Source: AP-15 sp963700195 (GTDB lineage: Bacteria; Pseudomonadota; Alphaproteobacteria; ATCC43930; CGMCC-115725). From it: DNA of 64,000 bases. A program made the translations under genes and the position numbers. Shown here piece after piece: positions 27,857 through 37,193 of this stretch. Every line of letters begins with the position of its first letter. Within the stretch, counting starts at the first letter, position 1. Location of the stretch: the NCBI GenBank assembly GCA_963700195.1, contig CAVOWQ010000003.1, positions 124,001-188,000 on the forward strand, read 5' to 3'. Under the pieces are notes generated by a model. The model ran no database searches and was not told where the DNA came from. It saw nothing but the letters and a program-made list of their open reading frames with translations.

Positions 27857-28384
27857 ATGAGATTTTGCGGCGCTCTGAAGTTCCTTCCCAGGCTCCTGAG
27901 GGCCGAGGAGAACGCCGGCGTCGCGGCGATCGAATTTGCCATTTTTGCCACCGTGTTCGTGATCGTCCTCGCCGGAACCGTCGACATCGGAATGGCGATC
28001 TACACCGCATCGCAGCTTGATGCGGCGGTGACCGCCGGCGCCCAATACGCCGAAAACAACGCCGCCACGGTCTCGTCCAATCCGAGCGGGCTCTCGACCG
28101 ATATCTCCACCGTCGTCAACACCGCTAACGGCACGGGCTGGGCGACCAGCACCATCAACGTCAACAACAGCAACGACGCCACGGGTTGCTATTGCCCGAC
28201 CGGGGCGCCGCCGAATTGGAGTTGGGGCGCCGCCAAGGCCTGCGGCAGTTCCTGCACCGGCGGCGGCGTCGCCGGTCAGTTCGTGACCATCACCGCCAGC
28301 CGAAGCGTCTCGCCCTTGTTTCCGGCCTTCGGCTTTGTCCAGAACGGCCAGATCAGCCGCAGCGCATTGGTGGAGACACAGTGA
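27857..28384 (+). CDS. TadE-like pseudopilin
   Basis: Protein of 175 residues with the TadE signature: a short basic leader, then GVAAIEFAIFATVFVIVLAGT, where the Glu five residues into the hydrophobic helix is the conserved prepilin residue, followed by VDIGMAIYTASQLDAAVTAGA. The remainder is a Gly/Asn/Ser/Thr-rich extracytoplasmic domain with cysteines (CYCPTGAPPNWSWGAAKACGS) ending in QNGQISRSALVETQ. It lies 16 bases after the tadG-like gene and overlaps the next tadE-like gene by 4 bases (GTGA). No TadA ATPase, TadB/C, CpaB/C or prepilin peptidase is present in the window. Confidence 0.85.
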   Translation: MRFCGALKFLPRLLRAEENAGVAAIEFAIFATVFVIVLAGTVDIGMAIYTASQLDAAVTAGAQYAENNAATVSSNPSGLSTDISTVVNTANGTGWATSTINVNNSNDATGCYCPTGAPPNWSWGAAKACGSSCTGGGVAGQFVTITASRSVSPLFPAFGFVQNGQISRSALVETQ

Positions 28385-28828
28385 GGCTTCGCGCTCTGCA
28401 GATCCTCGGGCAGGCGTACGGCGGGACTGCGGCGATCGAATTTGCCATAGTGACGCCGGCATTTCTGGCATTGCTGTTCGGCACGGTCGAGTTCGGCCGT
28501 CTGCTGTGGACAGAGCAGGCCCTTCAGGAAACCGCAATCGCCGGGGCACGGTGCATGGCGATATTGCAATCCGGCTGCACGGCGGGCGGCAGGTACTACA
28601 GCTCAGCGAACACGACCACGTTACGTCCAGCAGGTTGCCAGCCAATGGGGCGTGACGCTCCAGACTGGAGACATACAGTTAACGCCGAACGCCTCTTGCG
28701 GCGGCACAACAGGCTTTTCCCAGGTAACAATCACCAGCACCTTCACCACCCCGGTGCCGCAGATCGTCCTCCTCGCCGCGGGAGGAACGTCCCTGTCGGC
28801 AACCGGGTGCTACCCCAACAACTCCTGA
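28381..28828 (+). CDS. Second TadE-like pseudopilin, frame-broken
   Basis: The GTG start at 28381 overlaps the previous stop (GTGA). The N-terminal segment YGGTAAIEFAIVTPAFLALLF and GTVEFGRLLWTEQALQETAIAGA is a canonical TadE helix. After SSANTTT the frame breaks at 28621-28622: deleting one T gives YVQQVASQWGVTLQTGDIQL, TPNASCGGTTGFSQVTITST and FTTPVPQIVLLAAGG, ending CYPNNS at the stop at 28826. That is about 148 residues, normal for the family. The reading frame continuing without the correction gives a basic, non-homologous tail, so the stop at 28826 is considered the true end. Confidence 0.8.
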
Positions 28829-29121
28829 CACAGAAAAATCCGACACAACGCCCGACAAAAGCCGCGAAAGGAGAACCAACGCATCGCAACGATAAAATCG
28901 CCATATTTGGGGTCTATCCTACGGTCTTCGCGGTCAAGCATGGCACGCCGCCGACGTGCGCGTAGTGGAAGGAATTCGACGTCCTGTAAATCCCTTGCAA
29001 AAACAGGTGCATCGGAATTCACTTGGAAATGCGGAATAGCCGACAAACGGTTGCGTTATCATTTGTCGCCGGGCGGTGCGGCATCGAGCTGGTTTGCTGA
29101 GGATACGCTAAGGGGGATTCA

Positions 29122-30149
29122 TTGACTTCCGAGCGAGGACGAGTGTCTCGGAGCACTGATCTCGCGCCTCGATGCCTATGCCGGCGCCCGGGCGATGATT
29201 ACCGGCGGATTGGGCTTGATCGGCTCCGCGATCGCTCGGCGTCTCGTCTCGTTTGGGGCCGAGGTCTTGCTCGTCGACAGCATGATCCCGGATTATGGCG
29301 GCAATCTCGCCAATATCGCCGATATCCGCGATCGGGTGACGGTCAATATCGCCGATATCCGCGGCGGATTTGCGTTGCCGCACTTGCTCGCCGGCCAGGA
29401 TTACCTCTTCAACCTAGCGGCGCAGACCAGTCATCTCGATTCGATGTCGTCGCCGGAAGACGACCTCGCGATCAACTGCACGGCGCAACTTCAGCTCTTG
29501 GAAGCATGCCGGGCGGTCAATCCCGGGATCGCAATCGTGCATGCCGGGACGCGGCAGATTTATGGCCGGCCCGAATATCTCCCGGTCGACGAACGCCATC
29601 CGCTGCGCCCGGTCGACGTGAACGGGGTCAACAAGATGGCGGGCGAGGCCTATCACCTCTTGTATCGCGATGTTTACGGCATCAAGACGCGCTCCCTGCG
29701 GCTGACCAATGTCTACGGGCCCGGAATGCGCATCAAGGATGCCCGCCAGACCTTCCTCGGTATTTGGCTGCGCCGGGTCATCGAAGGCGAGCCGTTCGAG
29801 GTTTGGGGCGGCGAGCAGCGGCGCGACCTTCTCTATGTCGATGACGCGGCCGACGCATTCCTCGCCGCCGCGCTCACGACGCAGGCCGAGGGGTTGGCGC
29901 TCAATGTCGGTGGCGGCGACCCGGTCAGCCTAACGGCCCTGGCAGAAGCGATGATCGAAGCGAATGGCGCCGGGAAGTACGACATCCGGGAGTTTCCGCC
30001 GGAGCGCAAGCGCATCGACGTTGGAGATTTCCTGATCGACGACCGACGATTTCCGGGCTTTGTCCGGCTGGCGTCCCCGCGTTGGTGTCGCCCGAGGTCT
30101 GCGTCGTTCCCTCGAATACTACCGCAGCCATCTGGCGAGCTACATCTAA
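29122..30149 (+). CDS. NAD-dependent epimerase/dehydratase (extended SDR), frame-broken
   Basis: Nucleotide-sugar epimerase/dehydratase of the UDP-glucose 4-epimerase superfamily, about 341 residues when repaired. Seen: Rossmann motif MITGGLGLIGSAIARRLVSFG, NLAAQTSHLDSM, the catalytic GTRQIYGRPEYLPVDE and NKMAGEAYHLLYRD (the Tyr-x-x-x-Lys region appears altered to His-Leu-Leu-Tyr), RLTNVYGPGMRI and RRDLLYVDDAADAFL. Two extra bases explain the ends: removing C at 29134 joins MTSEEDECLGALISRLDAYAG to the Rossmann fold from a TTG at 29122, and removing a T at 30050-30052 gives FRALSGWRPRVGVARGLRRS followed by LEYYRSHLASYI and a stop at 30147. The next gene starts 6 bases later. Confidence 0.85.
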
Positions 30150-30155
30150 CGGCCG

Positions 30156-31310
30156 ATGACCATCAATCGACCGCCCTCTGCGATCCCGCAGACCGACCCC
30201 CGAGCGGGGTACCTCGCTCAGCAGACCGCTATCGACGCCGCTATCGCCCGCGTTCTCGACGGCGGTGCCTATATTCTCGGCAGGGAGGTGGAGGTCTTCG
30301 AAGCCGCATTTGCGGATTTCATCGGGGTGGCGCACGCGATCGGCGTCGCCAGCGGGACCGATGCCATCGAGATCGCATTGCGCGCATGCGGGATCGGCTC
30401 GGGGGACCTCGTCTTCAGCGTGTCCCACACTGCGGTCGCGACTATTGCGGCGATCGAGCGTGCCGGCGCGACGCCAGTGCTGGTCGACGTGGAGCCGGGG
30501 ACCTACACGATGGCTCCGCGCGAGCTCCTACGTGTCTTGCAATCGCCACCTGCCGGCCGGCCCGCGGCGGTCCTGCCGGTGCACATTTACGGCCAGCCGG
30601 CCGAATTGTCTGCCCTTGCTGAGATCGCTCGGATATCCGGCGTGCGGCTGATCGAGGATTGCGCGCAGAGCCATGGGGCACTCTACCACGGCAGGGTGGC
30701 GGGATCGTTTGGTGATATCGCTTGCTTCAGCTTTTATCCGACAAAGAACCTCGGCGCGCTCGGCGACGGCGGCATGGTCGTGACGAACGATCCCGTGCTC
30801 GCGGCAGCGCTGCGCGAAATTCGAGAATACGGCTGGCGCGAGCGTTATGTCAGTGCGCGCGGCGGCATCAATTCGCGTCTCGACCCGATCCAAGCCGCCA
30901 TCCTTGGCGTGAAGCTGAGGTCGTTGGAGGCTGACAATGCTCGCCGGCAGGCCGTCGCGGACCGGTATGATGTGGGGCTCACCGGGCTGCCGCTGGCGCT
31001 TCCGACGCGCCGGCCGCAGGCAACACACGTATTTCATCAATACGTGATCCGGCTGGCCGAGCGCGATGCGTTGCGAGACGTTTTGCATGGCGCCGGGATT
31101 GGCAGCGGAATTCATTATCCGGTCCCGGTGCACCAACAGCCGGCCTACAGCGGCCGTCTCGCCTGCGGTCCGTCAGGTCTCAGCGTAACCGAGCGGGCCG
31201 CCCCCCAAATTCTGAGCCTGCCAATTTATCCGCAGATTGCAAACGAGGCGGTAGATCGGGTTATAGCCGAGATTCGCAGTTTTTTTGGCTGCGCCAAAAT
31301 TCAGCGCTGA
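30156..31310 (+). CDS. DegT/DnrJ/EryC1/StrS-family sugar aminotransferase
   Basis: PLP-dependent aminotransferase of 384 residues acting on nucleotide-linked keto-sugars. Motifs: AHAIGVASGTDAIEIALRACG (cofactor phosphate site), PVLVDVEPGTYTM, LPVHIYGQPAELSAL, RLIEDCAQSHGALYHGR with the PLP-stacking Asp, FSFYPTKNLGALGDGGMVV with the Schiff-base Lys, REYGWRERYVSARGG and NSRLDPIQAAIL. The ATG at 30156 follows the epimerase stop by 6 bases, so both are in one operon and probably act in sequence to make an amino- or deoxyamino-sugar. The 3' end overlaps the convergent EmrE-like gene by 10 bases. Confidence 0.92.
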   Translation: MTINRPPSAIPQTDPRAGYLAQQTAIDAAIARVLDGGAYILGREVEVFEAAFADFIGVAHAIGVASGTDAIEIALRACGIGSGDLVFSVSHTAVATIAAIERAGATPVLVDVEPGTYTMAPRELLRVLQSPPAGRPAAVLPVHIYGQPAELSALAEIARISGVRLIEDCAQSHGALYHGRVAGSFGDIACFSFYPTKNLGALGDGGMVVTNDPVLAAALREIREYGWRERYVSARGGINSRLDPIQAAILGVKLRSLEADNARRQAVADRYDVGLTGLPLALPTRRPQATHVFHQYVIRLAERDALRDVLHGAGIGSGIHYPVPVHQQPAYSGRLACGPSGLSVTERAAPQILSLPIYPQIANEAVDRVIAEIRSFFGCAKIQR

Positions 31311-31639
31311 TGAATCAACAACACCCCGCTGCCGATCAATACGATCCCCGCCATCTGCGGCCACCCCAGGGGCTCGTTCCACAATACATGCGCCAGCACC
31401 GCGACCACTGCGTAGCTGGCTGCAACCGAAGGGAAGGCGATCGACACAGGGATTTTCTTGAGAGCCAGAATGTAGCAAAGCGCAGCCACGATATAGATCG
31501 CGAGCCCAATTATCGTCAGCGGATTGAGAAATTGAGCAGTGATCGTCGTCGATCGTTCGGCGGCGGATTTCAATGCGATTTGTCCGCCAATACCAAACAA
31601 TATCGCCGCCACGAGACTTGTGTAATAAGCCGACATCAT
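31301..31639 (-). CDS. EamA/EmrE-like small membrane transporter (ArnE-type)
   Basis: Four-helix membrane protein of 112 residues of the drug/metabolite transporter superfamily. Helices: SLVAAILFGIGGQIALKSA, NPLTIIGLAIYIVAALCYILA, IAFPSVAASYAVVAVLAHVLW and QMAGIVLIGSGVLLI. The pattern 'KKIPVSIAFPSVAASYAVV ... WNEPLGWPQMAGI' matches ArnE/ArnF-like half-flippases, which move undecaprenyl-phosphate-linked sugars. The ATG at 31639 overlaps the GT2 stop (ATGA), so it is coupled to the ArnC-like transferase upstream. Together they form a load-and-flip module; the sugar is unknown. Confidence 0.85.
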   Translation of the reverse strand: MMSAYYTSLVAAILFGIGGQIALKSAAERSTTITAQFLNPLTIIGLAIYIVAALCYILALKKIPVSIAFPSVAASYAVVAVLAHVLWNEPLGWPQMAGIVLIGSGVLLIHQR

Positions 31640-32658
31640 CTTCCTGCGGTCTCACCTAGCCAAACTGGCGGACGGGCCTCGGCGGCCCGCGGGAATTGGC
31701 TACGCCGCACCTCCCTGATCACCGATTGAGGCTTTCCGTTGGCCGTCAGATAGAGCCGGCCGAGATACTCGCCCACGATGCCGAGTATCACCAGCTGCAC
31801 GCCGGAAAGCAACAGCACCGCCGCCATCAACGAAGCCCAGCCGGCCGGCGGGGACGAAGTCAGCGCCTCGGCGATGACCATGACGCCGGCCAAAGCCCCC
31901 ATTCCACTCAGGACAAACCCGGTTATTGTACTGACCCGCAGCGGCATCACCGAAAAATTGACGAACATGCTCGCCCACAGCCGCAGGAGTCGGCGCAAGG
32001 AGTAATTGCTGCGTCCTGCCTCGCGCGGCAGATGACGCACCATGAGCCGACCGATATCATGGGTCACCTGTAGGATCAGCCCATCGACATAGGGGAAGGG
32101 TCCCTCATAGCGGGTGATCTCCCGAACAACAAAAGCGCTCATACAGCGGAAGCTGGAGAGATAGAGATCTCTCGGTTTTTCGAGAACGAAATCGGCCACC
32201 CGGTTGGCAAAGCGGCTCCCGAGGTTCCGCCAGATTGGGTGCTGCTTCTCGTCGTAAAAGGTATAGATCACCTCCCTTCCGCTGCCTTGAGCAAAGACAA
32301 GCAGGCGCTCGACCTCCTCCGGAGGGTTCTGCAGGTCGTCGTCCATCGTAATTATGTGCGCCCCGCTCGCATGGCGCAGCCCTGCCATAACGGCGTTGTG
32401 CTCTCCGTAGTTTCGTGCGAGTTTGATCAATGTGATGGGCACGCTGGCGCCGTCAACGAGAGCGCAGCATACATCGAGGCTGTCGTCGGGGCTGCCGTCA
32501 TTGACGAGTATGATCTCGTGTCCGCCCTCGATCCGCAGCTCCTCTAGTGCGCGAACCAGCTCGGCGATACTGCCGGCGCCATTGTAGACCGGGATCACGA
32601 TCGAGAGCGCCAGACCGGATGCAGCGGTTTTCGGAATCGTCTGCTCTTTTTCAGTCAC
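31636..32658 (-). CDS. GT2 polyprenyl-phosphate glycosyltransferase (ArnC/GtrB type)
   Basis: Membrane glycosyltransferase of 340 residues. The GT-A core shows LSIVIPVYNGAGSIAELV, HEIILVNDGSPDDSLDV, ITMDDDLQNPPEEVERL and FRCMSAFVVREITRY, and is followed by two C-terminal transmembrane helices (TITGFVLSGMGALAGVMVIAE, SLMAAVLLLSGVQLVILGIVG). This is the ArnC/GtrB architecture: sugar is transferred from a nucleotide donor to undecaprenyl phosphate on the cytoplasmic face. The GTG start at 32658 overlaps the 3' end of the methyltransferase by 8 bases, and the stop overlaps the downstream EmrE-like gene. Confidence 0.9.
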   Translation of the reverse strand: MTEKEQTIPKTAASGLALSIVIPVYNGAGSIAELVRALEELRIEGGHEIILVNDGSPDDSLDVCCALVDGASVPITLIKLARNYGEHNAVMAGLRHASGAHIITMDDDLQNPPEEVERLLVFAQGSGREVIYTFYDEKQHPIWRNLGSRFANRVADFVLEKPRDLYLSSFRCMSAFVVREITRYEGPFPYVDGLILQVTHDIGRLMVRHLPREAGRSNYSLRRLLRLWASMFVNFSVMPLRVSTITGFVLSGMGALAGVMVIAEALTSSPPAGWASLMAAVLLLSGVQLVILGIVGEYLGRLYLTANGKPQSVIREVRRSQFPRAAEARPPVWLGETAGR

Positions 32659-33407
32659 GATCGCCGCCTCCCTTTACAGCGATGGCGAGAATTGAGCTGC
32701 CGAAGGGTAGCCCGACGCCACGGCGCAGTAGCGCGGTTTCGAGCGCCGTGGCGGCTCGGCAAAGCATTTCCACCGAACGAGGGTACAATTTGACGTCGCT
32801 TACCACGCGATGATCTTCGCGAACAAGCTTGCGAGTGATGACCATCAGCGGAAGCAGCAGGGCGTTCCAGTAGGAGATATACACCGGACGGAAACCGACC
32901 CCCTTCAGCAAGCGACGAAGACCCGTCGCGGTATAGCGCCGAGTATTGCTCACCGCCAGATCGTGCCGCGACAGCATCCAGCGATAGGCCGGTAGATTGA
33001 GGATCAGCCGACCGTTTTGGGACAGACAGCGATGGAATTGCCCCAAGGCACGATAATCGTCGACGCCTTGATGGCATAAGACGTCAGCGCTGAAAATAGC
33101 GGCGAGAGCATCATTGGCAAACGGCAGGTCGTTGACCGAGCCCGCACATACTGGCCGAGCGCTCTTGAGAGCCGCGCGCGTACAGGCCCGGAGGTCGAGA
33201 TCCAATCCGATTACGCGATCTCCCACAATACTTAGCCGCCAACCGCGAAAGAAACCCCCCGGTCCCGCAACCGGCGTCCAGAATGGGGAGACCGAGGCTA
33301 TCGATCGCAGATCGCTGCGCCGCCATGAGCAGGTTCGCGTGCATGGCGGCGAACCACCACATCCGGTCTTCGACCCGGTCGAGCTTGTCGTATTCGGAAG
33401 GTTTCAT
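32651..33407 (-). CDS. SAM-dependent methyltransferase (class I), frame-broken
   Basis: About 251 residues after joining two frames. The first, from the ATG at 33407, encodes MKPSEYDKLDRVEDRMWWFAA and the SAM-binding motif I PILDAGCGTGGFLSRLAAK. The second, from about 33229, continues IVGDRVIGLDLDLRACTRAAL, ICSADVLC-like motif IFSADVLCHQGVDDY and RCLSQNGRLILNLPAYRW. One extra base around 33227-33230 accounts for the break. It resembles methyltransferases found next to ArnC-like transferases in polysaccharide loci. The ATG lies 7 bases after the stop of the GT39 gene, so it is in the same operon. Confidence 0.8.
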
Positions 33408-33414
33408 TCGAGAT

Positions 33415-35180
33415 CTATTCTGCGGCATTGGGTGCGAATTCACCGGCGGCGGCGATCCCGCGGAGCTGCCTCGAAAGGGGTACCGCCGAGGCCTGCTTCG
33501 CGGCGCGTTGCTCCGCGACGACATCGCGCCGATCAAGCACCAGAGACAGGAGCGCACCCATTCTCTCGACCCGATAAATCGGCCGGCCGGGCAATGATCG
33601 TTCGCAGTTGTCCTTGGTGAAGGCGATAAAAAAGTCCGCACGAGAGCGATCGCGAACAAAGCGAAAATTCGGAGGGAAATAATAGTCAGCTGAGATCGGC
33701 GGCCCACAAACAGCGACGGTAAATTCGCGCTCTTCGAAATTTGCACCATACTCGGCGCGCAAATAATCTTCGAGCCCTTTCACCGCCTCGGCATAGGAGT
33801 TCGCCCAATAATCGAGCTTGAACTTGTGTTGGGCGCCCTCGACCCCGCCGACGAAGGCATTGTAGTAAACATATTGGTCAGGGTGCAGCATGGCCATAAT
33901 CGAAATATGCGCGCAGCCGTAAAGAGCGAGCACGCCCCAGACCGGCCGTCGGTACGGGAATCGCGACAACCAATCGAGACCCCTATCTGCGGCAACTGCC
34001 GCCACAACGGCGATCAGCGGCAGTACAAAGATGAAATGACGCATGCCGTCAAACAACACGGCCTTGATAGCGATGGCATACGCGACCGGGAAGACGATCC
34101 CGATGCCGAGAACGAAGCTCGCGAGCACTTGCTCTCGGCTCAAGCGAAAATTGCGGCGCCAAAGGGCGACCACCGCTGCTATCGGCGCAGAAATTAATAG
34201 GACAAGAACGAGCTCCGGCAGCGCGAGGGCGATATAAGTCGGAAGATAAGTCCACGGCAGGTCGCTCGCCGGCACAAATCGACCGTCGAACAACGTGTAA
34301 AACGGGAAAGACTGATGTGAGAAAAAGGCAAGGGCACGCAACGGATTCTCGATCGGGTTGGTCTGCGCCCATGGCCAGAATAACAACATGACCGGATAAG
34401 CTACGCCTACGACCGGGAGGAGAACTCTCCAGAGACTGACCCAAGCGGTGCTGGCCAGCGCATCGATCCGTTTGGCAGCAAAGGCACGCCAAGTCCCGTC
34501 CAGCGCCAGGAGGAGGCTCAAATAGCACATCAGCAACAGGCCGCCGACCCTCACACCCATCGTCAGACCGATCGCCGCACCGAGTTTGGCCAGCGTCCCC
34601 AAAGGGGGCCGGGGCAGCGTCGGCACGATTCGGATCATGTAATAGGTGCCCATACAATACCGACTGCAAACGGTATGTCCTTTGGATTATTGAACATTTG
34701 CCCGTAATAATTCGGAGTCGAGATCAATAGCAGAGATGCAATAAACCCGGCGCGGGGTCCGGCCGCCACGCGGCCCAGCTTCCAGCAGCCGATCAATCCG
34801 AGGATCCCCACTATGCCGTTCAGCAGATGCCGGGTCTCGTAGACGCCGATCGGGGAGAAACGGTTCAGCGCCGCCGCCACCATGTCGAACACGGCGCCGT
34901 AGTTATAGAGGTCCCGCCAGTGCAGCGCAGTCTTGTCGCCGAAAAGAGACAGGTAATAGTCGAGGACGAAATTCCCGTACCAGTTATGGGCATCCTCGTC
35001 CCAGGTGACGCCGTAGTCGCGGAAGGTCAACAATACAAGGGCGATGCCGACCAAGACGACACCAAGAGACAGCAGGTCCCACAATCCTTCGGCATCGATA
35101 TGCTGGAACCAAGGCGGGTAGTCGGCGAGACCCGGCTTGTCAACGTGCTTGGCGGTGAGCCTGGTTGTCAAAACGCCCAT
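33415..35180 (-). CDS. GT39-type membrane glycosyltransferase (ArnT/PMT-like), frame-broken
   Basis: Polytopic membrane enzyme of about 588 residues when two frames are joined. The N-terminal part has a first membrane helix followed by the periplasmic YGVTWDEDAHNWYGNFVLDY loop, whose acidic pair matches the catalytic Asp/Glu of GT-C enzymes, and NYYGQMFNNPKDIPFAVG. The second part begins GTYYMIRIVPTLPRPPLG and carries at least six more helices (VGGLLLMCYLSLLLAL, VLLPVVGVAYPVMLLFWPW, FILPLIAVVAAVAA-like). Adding one G in the CCC/GGG run at 34649-34651 restores VWGTYYMIR. It likely transfers a lipid-linked sugar to a periplasmic acceptor, completing the load-flip-transfer set of this operon. 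Confidence 0.82.
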
Positions 35181-35353
35181 GCTGTGGTTCCTGGCGCGTC
35201 GTCGTCGAAGTTGATCCGAAACCGAATTACTAAGCGCGTAGTTGCCGGACCCGGTCTTGGCGTTACCAGGATCGCGCCCTGGCTATGCCGCTCCCCTTGC
35301 GCGAAGCATCCGAATGTCAGCTACCCCAGCCGTCAAGGCAAGAAGTGATCGGC

Positions 35354-36517
35354 TCACAACCCACAATCCGCCAGTAATGCGCCAAGAACGCGATCCGGCG
35401 CGAAATATTCCCTGGCCAATTCGCGCGCTGCCCGACTGTTGCTGGAATAATCGGCGGCGACTGCGTCGTGGCCGGCAAGCGCCTCCTCATGGTCGGAGTA
35501 CTCAAACAAGCCGACCCCGACCGGGCAAAATTTGCTGAAACCCGTGCGCATGGTGATCACCGGCCGGCCAGCCGCGAGATAGCAGACGCTGCGATCGCTG
35601 AACCATCCGCTGTTAGGCCGAACATAAATATCCTTCGCCACTGTGAGCTCGCCGCGCGAACGGGAGATGAAGTTGCGGTAGGACCGCATGTCGGCCGAAA
35701 TCGGGCGCGGATCGACGAGGCCCCAGCCGCCAGCAGCGACAACGGCGCGTACCCCATCATCCGGCGGCAGCATGGCCATGCGAAAACAGCTGCCCGGCCG
35801 GTGTCTCGGCAAGTCGAGAAATCGGAGAAAGTTCAAATGCTTCGACCAGACATAGCTCGAGCCACCGTACTCGATATTCTTGCCCTTGTTCTCCCAGGTG
35901 GCGATTGTCGTGAAGCAGCAGGGCGCATCGTGCGATTCGGGCCACAAATCGACATCCACGGGGGGCCGGGTCGGGCGCCATGGAACACCGCACAACGGCA
36001 CCGGACAGTCCTCGGACCCGATATTCTCGCCGTAGGTGAAGAAGTGAGTATGGGCATCCAGATAGGCGCGCGATTCTCGGTCGGCGGTCGCGTATTTGAG
36101 TTGCTCGTACACAGGATCCGTATCGATCATAATCCGGACCGGGCAGGCGAGATGTTCGTCTCGCAATCGCGTCGCGCCGCAAAGATTAATGAGAGCATCT
36201 GCTCGCCGATAGAGGGCGTGCACCTGGCTCTTGGACAAGCCGTAATGCACATCGTGAATTGCGTCCCAATAGGACCAGCGCTGACCGAACCCATATTCCT
36301 CCATCGCCTGCCTTAGAAAACGAACGTTGTAGCCGCACGACATGACGATGCTGTTTGCATGAGGGTCGAAGGGATTGGCGCCCCCATCCTCTACGTACCA
36401 GCATCGGTATCCGAGCTGTTCGAGCCCGACCAGGTAGTGCATGGCCTGCCAGGCGATGCCGGCCAGCGGCATCTGACCGGCGAAATGAAGAACGATGATG
36501 TCGCCGCGTTTCGTCAC
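35354..36517 (-). CDS. Glycosyltransferase-like protein, GT-B type, uncharacterised
   Basis: Protein of about 387 residues. The N-terminus DIIVLHFAGQMPLAGIAWQAM and HYLVGLEQLGYRCWYVEDGG resembles a GT-B N-domain; the C-terminal part has YVRPNSGWFSDRSVCYLAAGR, PVITMRTGFSKFCPVGVGLFE and YSDHEEALAGHDAVAADYSSN, the acceptor/donor pattern of GT1/GT4-like enzymes in which a fading 'E-rich' donor site is replaced by Ser/Asp. The start is uncertain: GTG 36517 gives a family-like N-terminus, while TTG 36556 lacks a ribosome binding site. It precedes the GT39 operon on the same strand by 173 bases and probably belongs to the same surface-glycan locus. Confidence 0.72.
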   Translation of the reverse strand: MTKRGDIIVLHFAGQMPLAGIAWQAMHYLVGLEQLGYRCWYVEDGGANPFDPHANSIVMSCGYNVRFLRQAMEEYGFGQRWSYWDAIHDVHYGLSKSQVHALYRRADALINLCGATRLRDEHLACPVRIMIDTDPVYEQLKYATADRESRAYLDAHTHFFTYGENIGSEDCPVPLCGVPWRPTRPPVDVDLWPESHDAPCCFTTIATWENKGKNIEYGGSSYVWSKHLNFLRFLDLPRHRPGSCFRMAMLPPDDGVRAVVAAGGWGLVDPRPISADMRSYRNFISRSRGELTVAKDIYVRPNSGWFSDRSVCYLAAGRPVITMRTGFSKFCPVGVGLFEYSDHEEALAGHDAVAADYSSNSRAARELAREYFAPDRVLGALLADCGL

Positions 36518-36669
36518 GATCGCATCCGCAAGCGGTTTTGGGTAATTCGCCGACAACGGTCGGAGGGGCGGGTGATTTCCATGTGCCCGATTGAACCTAC
36601 GAAATTGTTCGGGGAAAACCCCAAATCGCCTGGGGTTGCCCCGACGCGACCCGCGTGTTAGGCAGAACG

Positions 36670-37143
36670 ATGATCGACAGCATCCGGGCGTGGATCAGCG
36701 GCAGTTGGCCGGATCACCGGGAGGGAACGGGCAGGCGGGAGGAGGCGTTGCAGCTCGCTTTGTCGGCTCTGCTGGTTGAAGCGGCGAACAGCGACGACCG
36801 ATTTGACGAGGCGGAGCGCGGCGTCATCGCGCGGTTGCTCCAAAGGCGCTTCGCCCTGTCCCGGTCCGATGCGGATGAGCTGCTCGCAGCCGGACGGAGA
36901 GCCGCTTCCGAATCCGCCGAGCTGTTCCATTTCACCCGGATCATCAACCAGCGGCTCTCGTTCGAGGAGCGGATCGAGCTCATCGAGATGCTGTGGGAAG
37001 TTGCATATGCGGATCGAGTGCTCGACGAGTTCGAGGACAGTCTGCTGCGTCGCATCGGTGGACTGATTTATGTGCCGGACCGAGAGCGCGGCGAGGCCCG
37101 CTTGCGTGTGCTGAAGCGGCTCGGTCTCGATCAGGCGGTCTGA
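36670..37143 (+). CDS. TerB-family tellurite-resistance-like protein
   Basis: Helical protein of 157 residues with the TerB/DjlA N-terminal-like fold: ALQLALSALLVEAANSDDRFD, EAERGVIARLLQRRFALS, FTRIINQRLSFEERIELIEML and WEVAYADRVLDEFEDSLLRRI. The two acidic motifs (NSDDRFDEAE and YADRVLDEFE) are the metal-binding features of the family. The ATG at 36670 starts MIDSIRAWISG. Solitary TerB proteins like this often precede fdxA and carD in alphaproteobacteria; a direct link with tellurite is not implied. Confidence 0.88.
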   Translation: MIDSIRAWISGSWPDHREGTGRREEALQLALSALLVEAANSDDRFDEAERGVIARLLQRRFALSRSDADELLAAGRRAASESAELFHFTRIINQRLSFEERIELIEMLWEVAYADRVLDEFEDSLLRRIGGLIYVPDRERGEARLRVLKRLGLDQAV

Positions 37144-37193
37144 TCCGTTCCCGTGGCGGATGCGTCGGAAATTCAGGAGAAGAATCGAAGACC

